DNA from: Skermanella mucosa
Lineage (GTDB): Bacteria > Pseudomonadota > Alphaproteobacteria > Azospirillales > Azospirillaceae
Direction: 5' to 3'
Length of the DNA: 64,000 bases
Assembly: GCF_016765655.2 (NCBI RefSeq)
Contig: NZ_CP086106.1
Coordinates: 5,850,501 to 5,914,500 of the forward strand
Shown: positions 18,259-27,045 of the stretch, in pieces
Position numbering within the stretch: the first letter of the stretch is position 1
How the letters are laid out: each line of letters starts with the position of its first letter
The notes under the pieces: model-generated
The model's input: only the letters and a program-made list of their open reading frames with translations
What the model was told of the DNA's origin: nothing
Database searches by the model: none
Translations under genes and position numbers: made by a program

Positions 18259-21200
18259 CAGTCTTCTCCTCGGGAACCGTCATGTCTCATCAGGCGTCCG
18301 CGCCTGACATTGCAGACCAGCGCCTTGTTCTCGTGCATGCTGGTGTTGGGGTCGCCGACCACGGCGGTCAGCACGTTGGCGATGTCGCCGGTGGCGTAGC
18401 CTTTCCAGCCGAAATGCCAGGGCATGCCGACCTGGTGGACGACCCGCCCCTCCGCGAGGCGGAACGGCTGCATCCGGTCGGTCACCAGCGCCCGCGTCTC
18501 GATCTCGCCGCGCAGCGTCGAGATCACGATCCAGTCGGTGTTCCCGATGCCGAGGTCCCGCGCCAGCTCGGTCGGGATCTCGGCGAACCCTTCCGGCTGA
18601 AGCTCCGCCGTGACCGGGACGGAGCGGGTCGGCGTGCCGCCGGAATGGTGCTCGGTCAGCCGGTACGTGGTGAAGGCGTGGGGGAAACGCGGATCGCCGG
18701 GCTCCGCCAGCTGGTTGTCGGCCTCTTCCCAGCGCTTGGCGACCGGGTTGGACTGCCGCCCGTACAGGGGATTGCGCACCGGGCTTTCCAGCGGCTCGTA
18801 ATGGGTCGGCAGCGGACCGTCCTTCATTCCCGACGGGGCGAACAGCGACGCCTTGCCGTCGGCGATCATGATGAAGGGGCTGCGGCCGTCCAGCGCTTCC
18901 ATGCCGACCGGGTGCTTGCTCCAGTCCGGGTCGTATCCGGGCGCCTTGGTCTTGGGGAAGTCGATCGAATCGTCGCCGGTCCAGCTTTCCTTCTCCGCGT
19001 CCCACCAGACCAGCCGCTTCTTCTCCGACCAGGGCTTGCCCTCGGGGTCGGCGGAGGCCCGGTTGCACAGGGTGCGGCGGTTCTCGGGCCAGGCGAAGCC
19101 CCAGCCCAGGTGGGTTCCCGGTCCCTGCGGCCCGTCGGCCCGGCGCGAGCGGGACCGGTTGTCGCCTTCCTCAGGGAAGACGCCGCAATAGATCCAGCAA
19201 CCGCAGGCGGTGGAGCCGTCGTCCTTGATGTCGTTGATGCCGGTCAGCTGCTTGCGCTCGACCCAGGTATAGCCGTTGATCTCCTTCAGCACGGCCTCGG
19301 CGGACGGGTCGCGGTCCAGCCCCATCTCCGGATAGTCCCAGGTCAGGTTCCGGATCGGCAGGTCCCGCTCCTTGTCGCTGTCGGCGTACAGCGCCTTCAG
19401 GCGGAGGCCCAGGTGATAGATGAACCAAAGCTCCGACTGGCTGTCGCCCGGGCCGTCCACCACCTTGTCATGCCACTGCAGCAGACGGTGGGTGTTGGTG
19501 AAGGTGCCGTCCTTCTCGCCGGCCAGCGAGCCCGGCATCAGGAAGATCTCGGTCTTGATGTCCTCCGGCTTCAGGTCGCCGTCGCGCACCAGATGACCTT
19601 GGTACCAGAAGGAGGCGGTGTCGGTCTCGGCGCAGTCGCGTACCACCATCCAGTCCAGTTCGGCCATGCCGGCCTGCACCATCTTGGAATTGCTGCCGCC
19701 GATCGCCGGGTTCTGGCCCAGGAAGAACATGCCGCGGATCACCCCGTCGCGCATCGCCAGCGTCTGGGGAAGCTGGCTGTGGTCGCCGACGATCTTGGGC
19801 AGCCACTCGTAGCCGAAGCCGTTGGACGGGGCCGCATGGTCGCCGTACCAGGCCTTGAGCAGGCTGACCATGTATTTGGGGAAATTGTGCCACCAGCCGG
19901 TCGGCGTCTGCTCGGTCTCCAGGAACTGCTTCAAGTCCTTGTGCGGCCGGTAGGCGTGGGGCTGCTGGAGATATCCGGGCAGCATGTCGTACAGGGTCGG
20001 GATGTCGGTGCTGCCCTGGATGCTGGTGTGCCCGCGCAGCGCCAGCACACCGCCGCCCGGCCGCCCGACATTGCCCAGCAGCGCCTGGATGATCCCGGCG
20101 CCGCGGATCATCTGCACGCCGGTGCTGTGGTGCGTCCAGCCGACCGCGTAGCAGATCGCCCCGGTCCTGTCCCGGCCGGAATTCCGGGTGATCGCCTCGC
20201 AGACCTTCAGGAAGGTCGAGGCCGGGCAGCCGGTCACCCGCTCGACCATCTCCGGCGTGTAGCGGGCGTAGTGCCGCTTCATGATCTGGTAGACGCAGTT
20301 GGGATGCTGGAGCGTGCGGTCGTGCGGCGGCGGCCCTTCGCTGGTGGTCTTTGAGGTGTCGTTGAAGGACTCGGTCGTGGTCGCGTGGTGCTCGGCCAGC
20401 GACGACGGCACCTTCATGCCCTCGTACTGCCAAGTGTCGAGCACGTAGCTCTTCTTCCCCTCGTCCCAGCCGGAGAAGACGCCGTCCAGCTGCTCCGGGT
20501 CCTGGTAGTCGGGCGAGATGATCATCGCGATGTTCGTGTATTCAAGGGCGTATTCCTTGAACCACAGGTCGTTCTCCAGGATGTAGCGGATCATGCCGCC
20601 CAGGAACGCGATGTCCGATCCCGCGCGCAGCGGCGCGTGGATGTCGCACATGGCCGAGGTCCGCGTGAAGCGCGGGTCGGCATGAACGATCGTGGCGCCC
20701 TTCTCCTTCGCCTGCATCACGAAGCGGAAGGCGATCGGATGGTTCTCGGCCATGTTCGACCCCATCACCAGGACGAAGTCGGAATTGGCGAGATCCCACT
20801 GGGCGAGCGTCGCCGCTCCCCTGCCATAGGTGGCACCCAGACTGGGCACCGACGAGCTGTGTCAGACGCGGGCCTGGTTCTCGATCCAGACCATCCCCAG
20901 GCCGCCCGAGAACAGCTTCTTGATCAGGTAGTTCTCTTCGTTGTCCAGGGTGGCGCCGCCCAGCGAGCCGAGGCCCAGCGTGTGGTTGACGGTGGTGCCG
21001 TCGGGCAGCTTGTGGACGAAGGTCTCGTCGCGGGTCTGCTTGACCAGATGGGCGATGCGGTCCATCGCCCAGTCCATCGGCTTCGCCTCCCACCGGTCGG
21101 AGTGGGGCGCCCGGTACAGCACCTTGTCGATCCGGTCGGGCATGGTCATGAGGCCCAGGGTGGCCGCTCCCTTGGGGCACAGGGTCCCCTGGTTGATCGG

Positions 21201-21458
21201 GCTCCGCGGGTCGCCCTCCACATGGATCACCCGGCCGTTCTTGGCGTACATCAGCTGGGCGCAGCCGACCGCGCAGTAGGGGCAGATGTTGGTGCCGACC
21301 GTGTCGGCCTCCTCCAGCCGGGGCCTCAGGCCCCGCGACATGGAGCTTTCCGCCGCCTTGGTGGCGGAGGACTGGCCGGCGACCTGGCGCGGGACGGACC
21401 ATTCGCGGACGAAGCTCCCGATGCGCTCGGGGATCGTGCGGCTGCGGATGCGTTTCAT
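18258..21458 (-). CDS. fdhA: Selenocysteine-containing formate dehydrogenase alpha subunit
   Basis: One 1,066-residue protein read through an in-frame TGA at 20862-20864, decoded as selenocysteine at residue 199 (context NQARV-U-HSSSVPSLGATYGRGA, as in E. coli FdnG). N-terminal Cys59, 62, 66 and 94 bind a 4Fe-4S cluster (CPYCAVGC, CPKGAAT). The rest is the bis-MGD molybdopterin domain and the C-terminal dinucleotide-binding domain. It oxidises formate to CO2. Unlike FdnG there is no twin-arginine signal peptide at the start (MKRIRSRTIPERIGSFV), suggesting a cytoplasmic-facing enzyme. GAGGG lies about eight bases before the ATG. A purely automatic reading would split it into two genes at 20862. 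Confidence 0.95.
20832..20864 (-). promoter_or_regulatory. Bacterial SECIS element following the UGA codon
   Basis: UGA (20864-20862) is followed after 11 bases by the stem GGUGCCC/GGGUGCC (seven pairs, two wobble) with loop AGUCU. It aligns base by base with the E. coli fdhF element, whose loop is GGUCU. SelB should bind this loop to deliver Sec-tRNA. Confidence 0.88.
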
Positions 21459-21494
21459 GGTCGTGCCCTCGCTCTGAATCTCATCACCGGCGAT

Positions 21495-21740
21495 TCACCG
21501 GCCGGTCCCGTCGGCCAGCCACATGTCCTGGACGATGCCGGCGATCAGGCCGTCGGCATCCTTGTAATGGACGGTCACCCGCGCCTGGGACCGCTGGAGG
21601 CCCGGCAGGTCCTGCGGCTCGACCGGCGCCGAGGGCGCCAGGACGAACAGCATCGGCTGGCCGTCCTCCGGCTCCATCTTGAACCGCCCTTCCTGGACGA
21701 TCGTGATGGTGCCGGTCATGGTCTTCAGCGCGGACTTCAT
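21495..21740 (-). CDS. Small protein between selD and fdhA, unknown function
   Basis: An 81-residue soluble protein (MKSALKTMTGTITIVQEG..., VTVHYKDADGLIAGIVQDMW). The beta-strand-rich pattern resembles a small OB-like or barrel domain. It lies 30 bp after selD and 36 bp before fdhA, so it is part of the same operon and may be an accessory to formate dehydrogenase. No family recognised. Confidence 0.7.
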   Translation of the reverse strand: MKSALKTMTGTITIVQEGRFKMEPEDGQPMLFVLAPSAPVEPQDLPGLQRSQARVTVHYKDADGLIAGIVQDMWLADGTGR

Positions 21741-21770
21741 GGACCCGGACCTTTCGCCCTCGCGGCGTCT

Positions 21771-23966
21771 TTACCGTCGAAACTCCCGGTTTGGTAACGA
21801 CGGCCAGGGCGGGAGGTTCCCAAGAATGATTCGGGGTTCGGAACCGGCGGCGGATTCGACGGCACCGACCACCGCCGCGTGGACATGGCCAAGGTTCCGG
21901 AGCGCCGCGACGCAATCCTCCGCCCGGTCGGCCGGCACCCCGGCGAGCAGGCCGCCGGCGGTCTGCGGGTCGAACAGCAGGTCCGGCACGGGACCGTCGG
22001 CATGAGCCGCAGCCGCGGCGTTGCCGGGATGCAGGGTGCTGCGGACGCCGGCCTCCAGCAATTCGGCGGCGCCGTCCAGCGCCGGGACGGCGGCGGGATC
22101 GAGGCGGAGGGTGGTTCCCGACGCCTGCATCATCTCGACCAGATGGCCGAACAGGCCGAACCCGGTCACGTCGGTGCAGCCGCCGGCCCCATGCTCCGCC
22201 AGGCAGCGGGCGGCCGGTCCCGACGGCTGGTCCATCGCCGCGAGCGCCCCCGCCACCCAGCGCGCCCGCGCCCTGCCCCGCATCGCGCCGGCGAGCAGCA
22301 CCCCGGTGCCGAGCGGCTTGGTCAGGATCAACCGGTCGCCCGGCCGGAGGCCCCCCTTGCGCAGCAGGCGTCCCGGCTCGACCGAGCCGGTGACGGTGAA
22401 GCCCAATGCCGGCTCCGACGCTTCCGCGCTGTGGCCGCCGACCAGCAGGGCGCCCGCGTCCCGCAGCACGTCCAGCCCGCCCCTCAGCATCTGGAACAGG
22501 TCGTCCTCGACGATGTCCGGCCGCCCCGGAGGCACGCAGGCGATTGCCAGGGCGGTCGAGGGTTCCGCCCCCATGGCGTGTATGTCGCCCAGCGCGTGGT
22601 TGGCCGCGATCCGGCCGAACAGGTAGGGATCGCCCGTGAAGGCGCGGAGGAAATCGACGGTCTGGACGGTCAGCCGCCCGGCCGGCGGCGGCTGGATCAC
22701 CGCGGCGTCGTCGGTTCCGGAGTCCAGCCCGAGCCGGCGCAGCGCGCCCTTCAGGGCCTCCGCCGGCACCTTGGCGCCGCAGCCGGCGCAGCGCGGTTCG
22801 GCCGGCGAAGCCGACATGGGTTTCGGCGTCATCGCCGGGACCTCCTGGAACTTCCTCATGAAGCCCCGGTCGATCCGGTCCTTCAGCCACCAGGCCCAGC
22901 GCCCCTCCGCGGAGAAGCCCCCGCGCGAGGCGACGGCGTAGCGGTCCCCGGTGCTGATCAGCTTCAGGTAACTCCGCTGCGGCGTGAAGGGCACCGGCGG
23001 CTGGCCGGCCAGGGCACGGCGCAGGTTGCCGGTCAGCGGCGGCCCCTGGCGGACCGCGAAGACCCCCGCCTTCTCGCGCGGGTGTTCCAGCACCGCGGCC
23101 ACGTCGCCCGCCGCGAACACCCGGTCGTCGTTCACGGAGCGCAGCGTCGCTTCCACCGCGACGAAGCCGCGCTCGTCGAGCGTCAGCCCCGTCCCGCGCA
23201 GCCAGGGCGCGGCACCCGCCTGGACCGCCCACAGCGCCTCGTCGAACGCGATCCGCCGGCCGTCGGCGCAGACCAGGGCGCCCGGTTCGACCGCGGCCAC
23301 CTCGGCGTCGGTGAGCACCTCGACCTCCCGCTCGGCCAGCAGGCGGACGAAACGGTCACGGACCCGCGCGCTGTCGTTCGCCAGGAGTTGCCCCCGCGTC
23401 ACCAGCACCACGCGGGGCCGGAGCGCCGCTTTTCCTTCCGCCGCCATGAGACACTTCAGCCGGTGGTCGATCGACAGCGCCAGTTCCACCCCCGCCGCCC
23501 CGCCGCCGACCACCGCCACGTCGAGCCGCCGGTCGGCCGCGCGGACCCGCTCCACCACCGCCGCCCAGCGGCCGGCCAGCCTGTCCACCGGCTTGACCGC
23601 CGTCGCGTGCTCGGCCGCACCCGGAACGTCGTGGGCCCGGGGCGTCGACCCTATGTCCAGCGACAGCACGTCGTAGCGCACCGGCGGCCGGCCGGTCAGC
23701 AGCACGGCGCGGTTAGCCCGGTCCAGGCCCGCCGCCTCGGCATGGATCAGCCGGGCGCCGGCGAACCCCGCCAGCTTCATCAGGTCGATATGGCAGGCAT
23801 CATGGTCGTAATGGCCGGCGATGAAGCCCGGCAGCATGCCGGAATAGGGCGTCTCCACGTCCCGGGTCACCAGCGTGACCCGCACCCCCGGCATCGGGCG
23901 CATGCCGAAGCTCCTGAGCACATGGACGTGGGAATGGCCGCCGCCGACCAGCACCAGCTCCGCCAT
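21771..23966 (-). CDS. selD: Selenide, water dikinase SelD fused to an NADH-dehydrogenase-like flavoprotein
   Basis: A 731-residue fusion. Residues 1-~375 are a type II NADH dehydrogenase-like FAD/NAD(P) domain (VLVGGGHSHVHVLRSF at the N-terminus, second Rossmann VAVVGGGAAGVEL at 151-162, FAAGDVA at 284-290). Residues ~390-731 are SelD, which makes selenophosphate from selenide and ATP. The catalytic Cys is kept (Cys396 in AGCGAK, with Lys399), while the second Cys of the usual GCGCK is Ala. Later motifs TVDFLRAFTGDPYLFG, HALGDIHAMGA and TDVTGFGLFGHL are typical. The start MAELVLVGGG excludes a non-conserved upstream stretch. It supplies selenium for the selenocysteine of FdhA encoded next in the operon; the flavoprotein may reduce selenium to selenide (inference). 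Confidence 0.93.
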   Translation of the reverse strand: MAELVLVGGGHSHVHVLRSFGMRPMPGVRVTLVTRDVETPYSGMLPGFIAGHYDHDACHIDLMKLAGFAGARLIHAEAAGLDRANRAVLLTGRPPVRYDVLSLDIGSTPRAHDVPGAAEHATAVKPVDRLAGRWAAVVERVRAADRRLDVAVVGGGAAGVELALSIDHRLKCLMAAEGKAALRPRVVLVTRGQLLANDSARVRDRFVRLLAEREVEVLTDAEVAAVEPGALVCADGRRIAFDEALWAVQAGAAPWLRGTGLTLDERGFVAVEATLRSVNDDRVFAAGDVAAVLEHPREKAGVFAVRQGPPLTGNLRRALAGQPPVPFTPQRSYLKLISTGDRYAVASRGGFSAEGRWAWWLKDRIDRGFMRKFQEVPAMTPKPMSASPAEPRCAGCGAKVPAEALKGALRRLGLDSGTDDAAVIQPPPAGRLTVQTVDFLRAFTGDPYLFGRIAANHALGDIHAMGAEPSTALAIACVPPGRPDIVEDDLFQMLRGGLDVLRDAGALLVGGHSAEASEPALGFTVTGSVEPGRLLRKGGLRPGDRLILTKPLGTGVLLAGAMRGRARARWVAGALAAMDQPSGPAARCLAEHGAGGCTDVTGFGLFGHLVEMMQASGTTLRLDPAAVPALDGAAELLEAGVRSTLHPGNAAAAAHADGPVPDLLFDPQTAGGLLAGVPADRAEDCVAALRNLGHVHAAVVGAVESAAGSEPRIILGNLPPWPSLPNREFRR

Positions 23967-23992
23967 GGTCCCGACGGAGGACGTCCCGCCGC

Positions 23993-25285
23993 TCACAGGC
24001 GCCACAGCAGGACCCCGTCGGGCACCGCGGCCCGGTCCAGGCATGATTTGACGTCCACCGCCAGCCCCCGCCCGCCGTCGAGCAGCCGGGCGATGCCGGG
24101 CCAGCCCGCCTTGAGGTAGCCGGCGTGCGGGACGGCCAGGATCACGGCGCCGGCCGGCGGCAGGGCGTCGAGCGGCAGCAGCTCGATGCCGTACTCGTGC
24201 CGAGCCTCGGCCGGGTCGGCCAGGGGATCGTGCAGGGCGACGGCGACGCCGAAGCTTTCCAGCTCGCGCACGATGTCGACGACGCGGGTGTTGCGGATGT
24301 CCGGCACGTTCTCCTTGAAGGTCAGGCCCAGGACGGTGACCCGCATCCCGCTGCCCGCGCCGCCGCCTTCCCGCATCAGCCGCTTGACGGTTTCCTGCGC
24401 GATGAAGGCGCCCATGCCGTCGTTGATCCGTCGCCCGGCAAGGATCACTTCCGGCTGGTAGCCCGCCTGCTCCGCCCGGTGCGTCAGGTAATAGGGGTCA
24501 ACCCCGATGCAGTGGCCGCCGACCAGGCCGGGGGTGAAGTTCAGGAAGTTCCACTTGGTCCCCGCCGCCTCCAGCACGTCGCGGGTGTCGATGCCGAGGC
24601 GCTGGAAGATGCAGGCCAGCTCGTTCATCAGGGCGATGTTCAGGTCGCGCTGGGTGTTCTCGATCACCTTGGCGGCCTCCGCCACCGCGATCGACGGCGC
24701 CCGATGGATGCCGGCCCTGACCACGCCGCCGTACAGCGCCGCGACCCGGTCGAGCGCCGCCGGGCTGGAAGCCGAGACCACCTTGGTGATCGTCTCGAAC
24801 CGGTGCTCGCGGTCGCCGGGATTGATCCGTTCCGGAGAATAGCCCACTTCGAAGTCGCGACCGAACGACAGCCCGGACTGCTCCTCCAGGATCGGCACGC
24901 ATTCCGCCTCGGTGGCACCCGGGAACACCGTCGATTCGAACACCACGAGGTCGCCGCGCTTCAGCTGTCGCCCCACGGTGCGCGACGCGGACAGCAGCGG
25001 CCCCAGGTCGGGCCGCTTCGCGTCGGAGATCGGCGTCGGCACGGTGACGATATGGACGGTCGCCTCCGCCAGGGCGGCGGGGTCGTCGGTCAGCTCGATC
25101 CCGGCCTCCGCCAGCGCCTCCGCCGTGACCTCGCCGGTCCGGTCGCGGTGACGCCGAAGTTCGGCGATCCGCCGGGAGTCGATGTCGAACCCGATGACCC
25201 GCTGGCCGCTCCGGCCGAACGCGACCGCGATGGGCAGTCCCACATATCCCAGCCCGACGATGGAGATGGCGTGATCGCTGCGCAT
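23993..25285 (-). CDS. Nucleotide-sugar dehydrogenase (UDP-glucose/GDP-mannose dehydrogenase family, TviB/WbpA-like)
   Basis: A 430-residue NAD-dependent enzyme. The Rossmann start SIVGLGYVGLPIAVAFGRSG is followed by TVPTPISDAKRPDLGPL, FESTVFPGATE, GYSPERINPGD and the catalytic cysteine motif GGHCIGVDPYYLTH; the C-terminal binding domain has VLGLTFKENVPDIRNT. The pattern fits enzymes that oxidise UDP-GlcNAc/UDP-GalNAc to uronic acids for surface polysaccharide. It starts 26 bp upstream of selD in the same direction and may head the selenium/formate operon, an odd pairing. Confidence 0.88.
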   Translation of the reverse strand: MRSDHAISIVGLGYVGLPIAVAFGRSGQRVIGFDIDSRRIAELRRHRDRTGEVTAEALAEAGIELTDDPAALAEATVHIVTVPTPISDAKRPDLGPLLSASRTVGRQLKRGDLVVFESTVFPGATEAECVPILEEQSGLSFGRDFEVGYSPERINPGDREHRFETITKVVSASSPAALDRVAALYGGVVRAGIHRAPSIAVAEAAKVIENTQRDLNIALMNELACIFQRLGIDTRDVLEAAGTKWNFLNFTPGLVGGHCIGVDPYYLTHRAEQAGYQPEVILAGRRINDGMGAFIAQETVKRLMREGGGAGSGMRVTVLGLTFKENVPDIRNTRVVDIVRELESFGVAVALHDPLADPAEARHEYGIELLPLDALPPAGAVILAVPHAGYLKAGWPGIARLLDGGRGLAVDVKSCLDRAAVPDGVLLWRL

Positions 25286-25376
25286 GGGCCGGGTTTCTTT
25301 CGGTGTGGAGGACGGGAGCGGACAGATAGCAGATAGGCGCTCCCGCGGGAAATCCGATGAACCGGCCCCTCCGGAC

Positions 25377-25412
25377 GAAAAAAGCCCCGGCGCGCGCGGG
25401 CGCGCACCGGGG
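25377..25412 (-). terminator. Rho-independent terminator after the curli operon
   Basis: On the minus strand a GC-rich hairpin with outer arms CCCCGG/CCGGGG is followed by CTTTTTTC. It lies 84 bp after the last curlin gene and before the nucleotide-sugar dehydrogenase start, separating the curli and selenium/formate operons. Confidence 0.8.
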
Positions 25413-25495
25413 TAAAGTCTGGCTATCGCCGCACTCTCGTGCGTGCACGGCCCCCCTCTCCTGCCGCAATGGCAAGGGCCCATGCCTGGGAACGG

Positions 25496-25900
25496 CTACC
25501 GGATGGTCCTGACGGAGACCTTGGCCCCGGTGCCGAATTGGGTGATGGTGACCGGCGGGGCGTTCGGATTCGCCGTCACGTTGCTGGAGAACGTGGCCTC
25601 GTGCCGGTTCCCGTTCTGCGTGATGGTCGCCGCCATGGTGCCGGTCTGCAGGCCGGCCGCCTGATTGCGGTTGCCGGTCTGGTTGACGACCGCGAAGTTG
25701 CCGGACCCGGACTGGAGGAGGGAAGTCTCGTTCCGCTGTCCCCTCTGCCGGGTCTCGAAGAAATTGTTCGATCCGTTTTGCGTGATCGAGACCGCATTGT
25801 CGCGTCCGATCTGGTCGATATAGGCGCTGCTGGACCCGGCGATGGCCGGACCGGAGCCGAGTGCCGCCAGGATCAGGGCGGAGAACAGGAGCTTGCGCAT
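25496..25900 (-). CDS. Curlin-repeat protein, short (fourth paralogue)
   Basis: A 134-residue secreted protein: signal peptide MRKLLFSALILAALGSGPAIAG, then about five curlin units of the type YIDQIGRDNAVSITQNGSNN and QTGNRNQAAGLQTG. Curlin units form the beta-helix of curli amyloid fibres. It is the shortest of four paralogues and the last gene of the operon; it could be a minor or nucleating subunit like CsgB, but sequence alone does not separate CsgA from CsgB roles. The start is the ATG of the signal peptide. Confidence 0.85.
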   Translation of the reverse strand: MRKLLFSALILAALGSGPAIAGSSSAYIDQIGRDNAVSITQNGSNNFFETRQRGQRNETSLLQSGSGNFAVVNQTGNRNQAAGLQTGTMAATITQNGNRHEATFSSNVTANPNAPPVTITQFGTGAKVSVRTIR

Positions 25901-25991
25901 CGTCGCCTCCCGGCTGGAAGAGTGAAGGAGAAGGGGGGAAGCCCGGAGGCTTCCCCGAAGCGTGCCCCGGGGATCGATGCCGGACCTGGTG

Positions 25992-26927
25992 TCAGTTCTG
26001 CTTGACGGCGGACTGGTTGCCGTTGCCGATCTGGGCCGTCGAGCCGTAGTTGCCGTTGCCGATCTGGGACATGCCGGAGCGGTTCTGCGAGCCGTGCTGC
26101 TGAACCATCGACTTGTTGGCATCGCCGTTCTGGTACTGCCAGGAGATGTTGCCCCCGCCCTTCTGCGTCAGGTCCAGCAAATTGCCGTCGCCGTAGGTGA
26201 CCTGCATGCCGAAGTTGCCGATGCCGTCCTCCTGGAGGATGCCCGCCACGTTGTCGTCGCCCACCTGGATCTGTCCCGCGAAATTGCCGGCGCTGACCTG
26301 GTCGATCTCCGCCAGGTTCCGGCTGCCGGCCTGGGCCTGCGCGGCGATGTTGTCACCGCCTCTGGGTCTGGAGGTGGCGATGGCTTCGTTGTCGTCGCCC
26401 GACTGGAACTGGGCCGCGATGTTGCCGTTCGACGAGTGCCGTATGGTGACCTTGTTCCGGTTGCCGTCCTGCTGCTGGTACGCCCGGTTGTTCTCGACCT
26501 CGGGCTTGGCGAGGGTTCCCTTCTGGACGAGGATCGCCTGGTTCGAGGTGCCTTCCTGGAGGACGATCGAACCGTTGCCGTCGCCCACCTGCGTCTGCCG
26601 GCTCCAGTTCTTCGTACCGCTGACGACGGCCGAGGCGCTGTTTCCGTCGCCCTTCTGGTACTGGAAGGACCGCGAGTCATAGCTGATCCCGTCCACCGGG
26701 GTGGAGTACTGCAGGTACCCGTTGTCGGTGCCGGTCTGCGACATGGAGGCGGCGTTGCCGTCGCCTTCCTGGGTGACGGTGATCTCGTTCCGGCTGCCGC
26801 TCTGGGCCGTGTCGTTGAAGTTGCCGTTACCGATCTGGTCGATATAGGCATAGTTGTTGTCCGCCAGCACCGGCCCGGCGGCTGCGAGGGTGGCGAGGGC
26901 CACGGTGGAGAGAAGAATTTTCCGCAT
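25992..26927 (-). CDS. Curlin-repeat protein (third paralogue)
   Basis: A 311-residue secreted protein with signal peptide MRKILLSTVALATLAAAGPVLA and some ten or more curlin units (YIDQIGNGNFNDTAQSGSRN, VTQEGDGNAASMSQTG, QVGDGNGSIVLQEG, and the C-terminal MSQIGNGNYGSTAQIGNGN). Gln, Asn and Gly dominate, as in CsgA. A likely structural fibre subunit exported through CsgG. It is flanked by the paralogues at 27046 and 25496. Confidence 0.88.
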   Translation of the reverse strand: MRKILLSTVALATLAAAGPVLADNNYAYIDQIGNGNFNDTAQSGSRNEITVTQEGDGNAASMSQTGTDNGYLQYSTPVDGISYDSRSFQYQKGDGNSASAVVSGTKNWSRQTQVGDGNGSIVLQEGTSNQAILVQKGTLAKPEVENNRAYQQQDGNRNKVTIRHSSNGNIAAQFQSGDDNEAIATSRPRGGDNIAAQAQAGSRNLAEIDQVSAGNFAGQIQVGDDNVAGILQEDGIGNFGMQVTYGDGNLLDLTQKGGGNISWQYQNGDANKSMVQQHGSQNRSGMSQIGNGNYGSTAQIGNGNQSAVKQN

Positions 26928-27045
26928 GGTCGTTCAGCCTCTCTTGATCGTAAGCGCCGGTCGCTCGCCGGCTTGACGCGGGGGAATGGACGGACGAAGG
27001 CCCGTGGGGACGCGCGGGAGCACGGAGGCTCCCGCGCCGGCCCGC

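Noticed and set aside
20849-20862. FdhA as two genes or a frameshifted pseudogene
   Set aside because: Both parts share one frame; the break is a single UGA in the conserved selenocysteine context with a SECIS-like hairpin.
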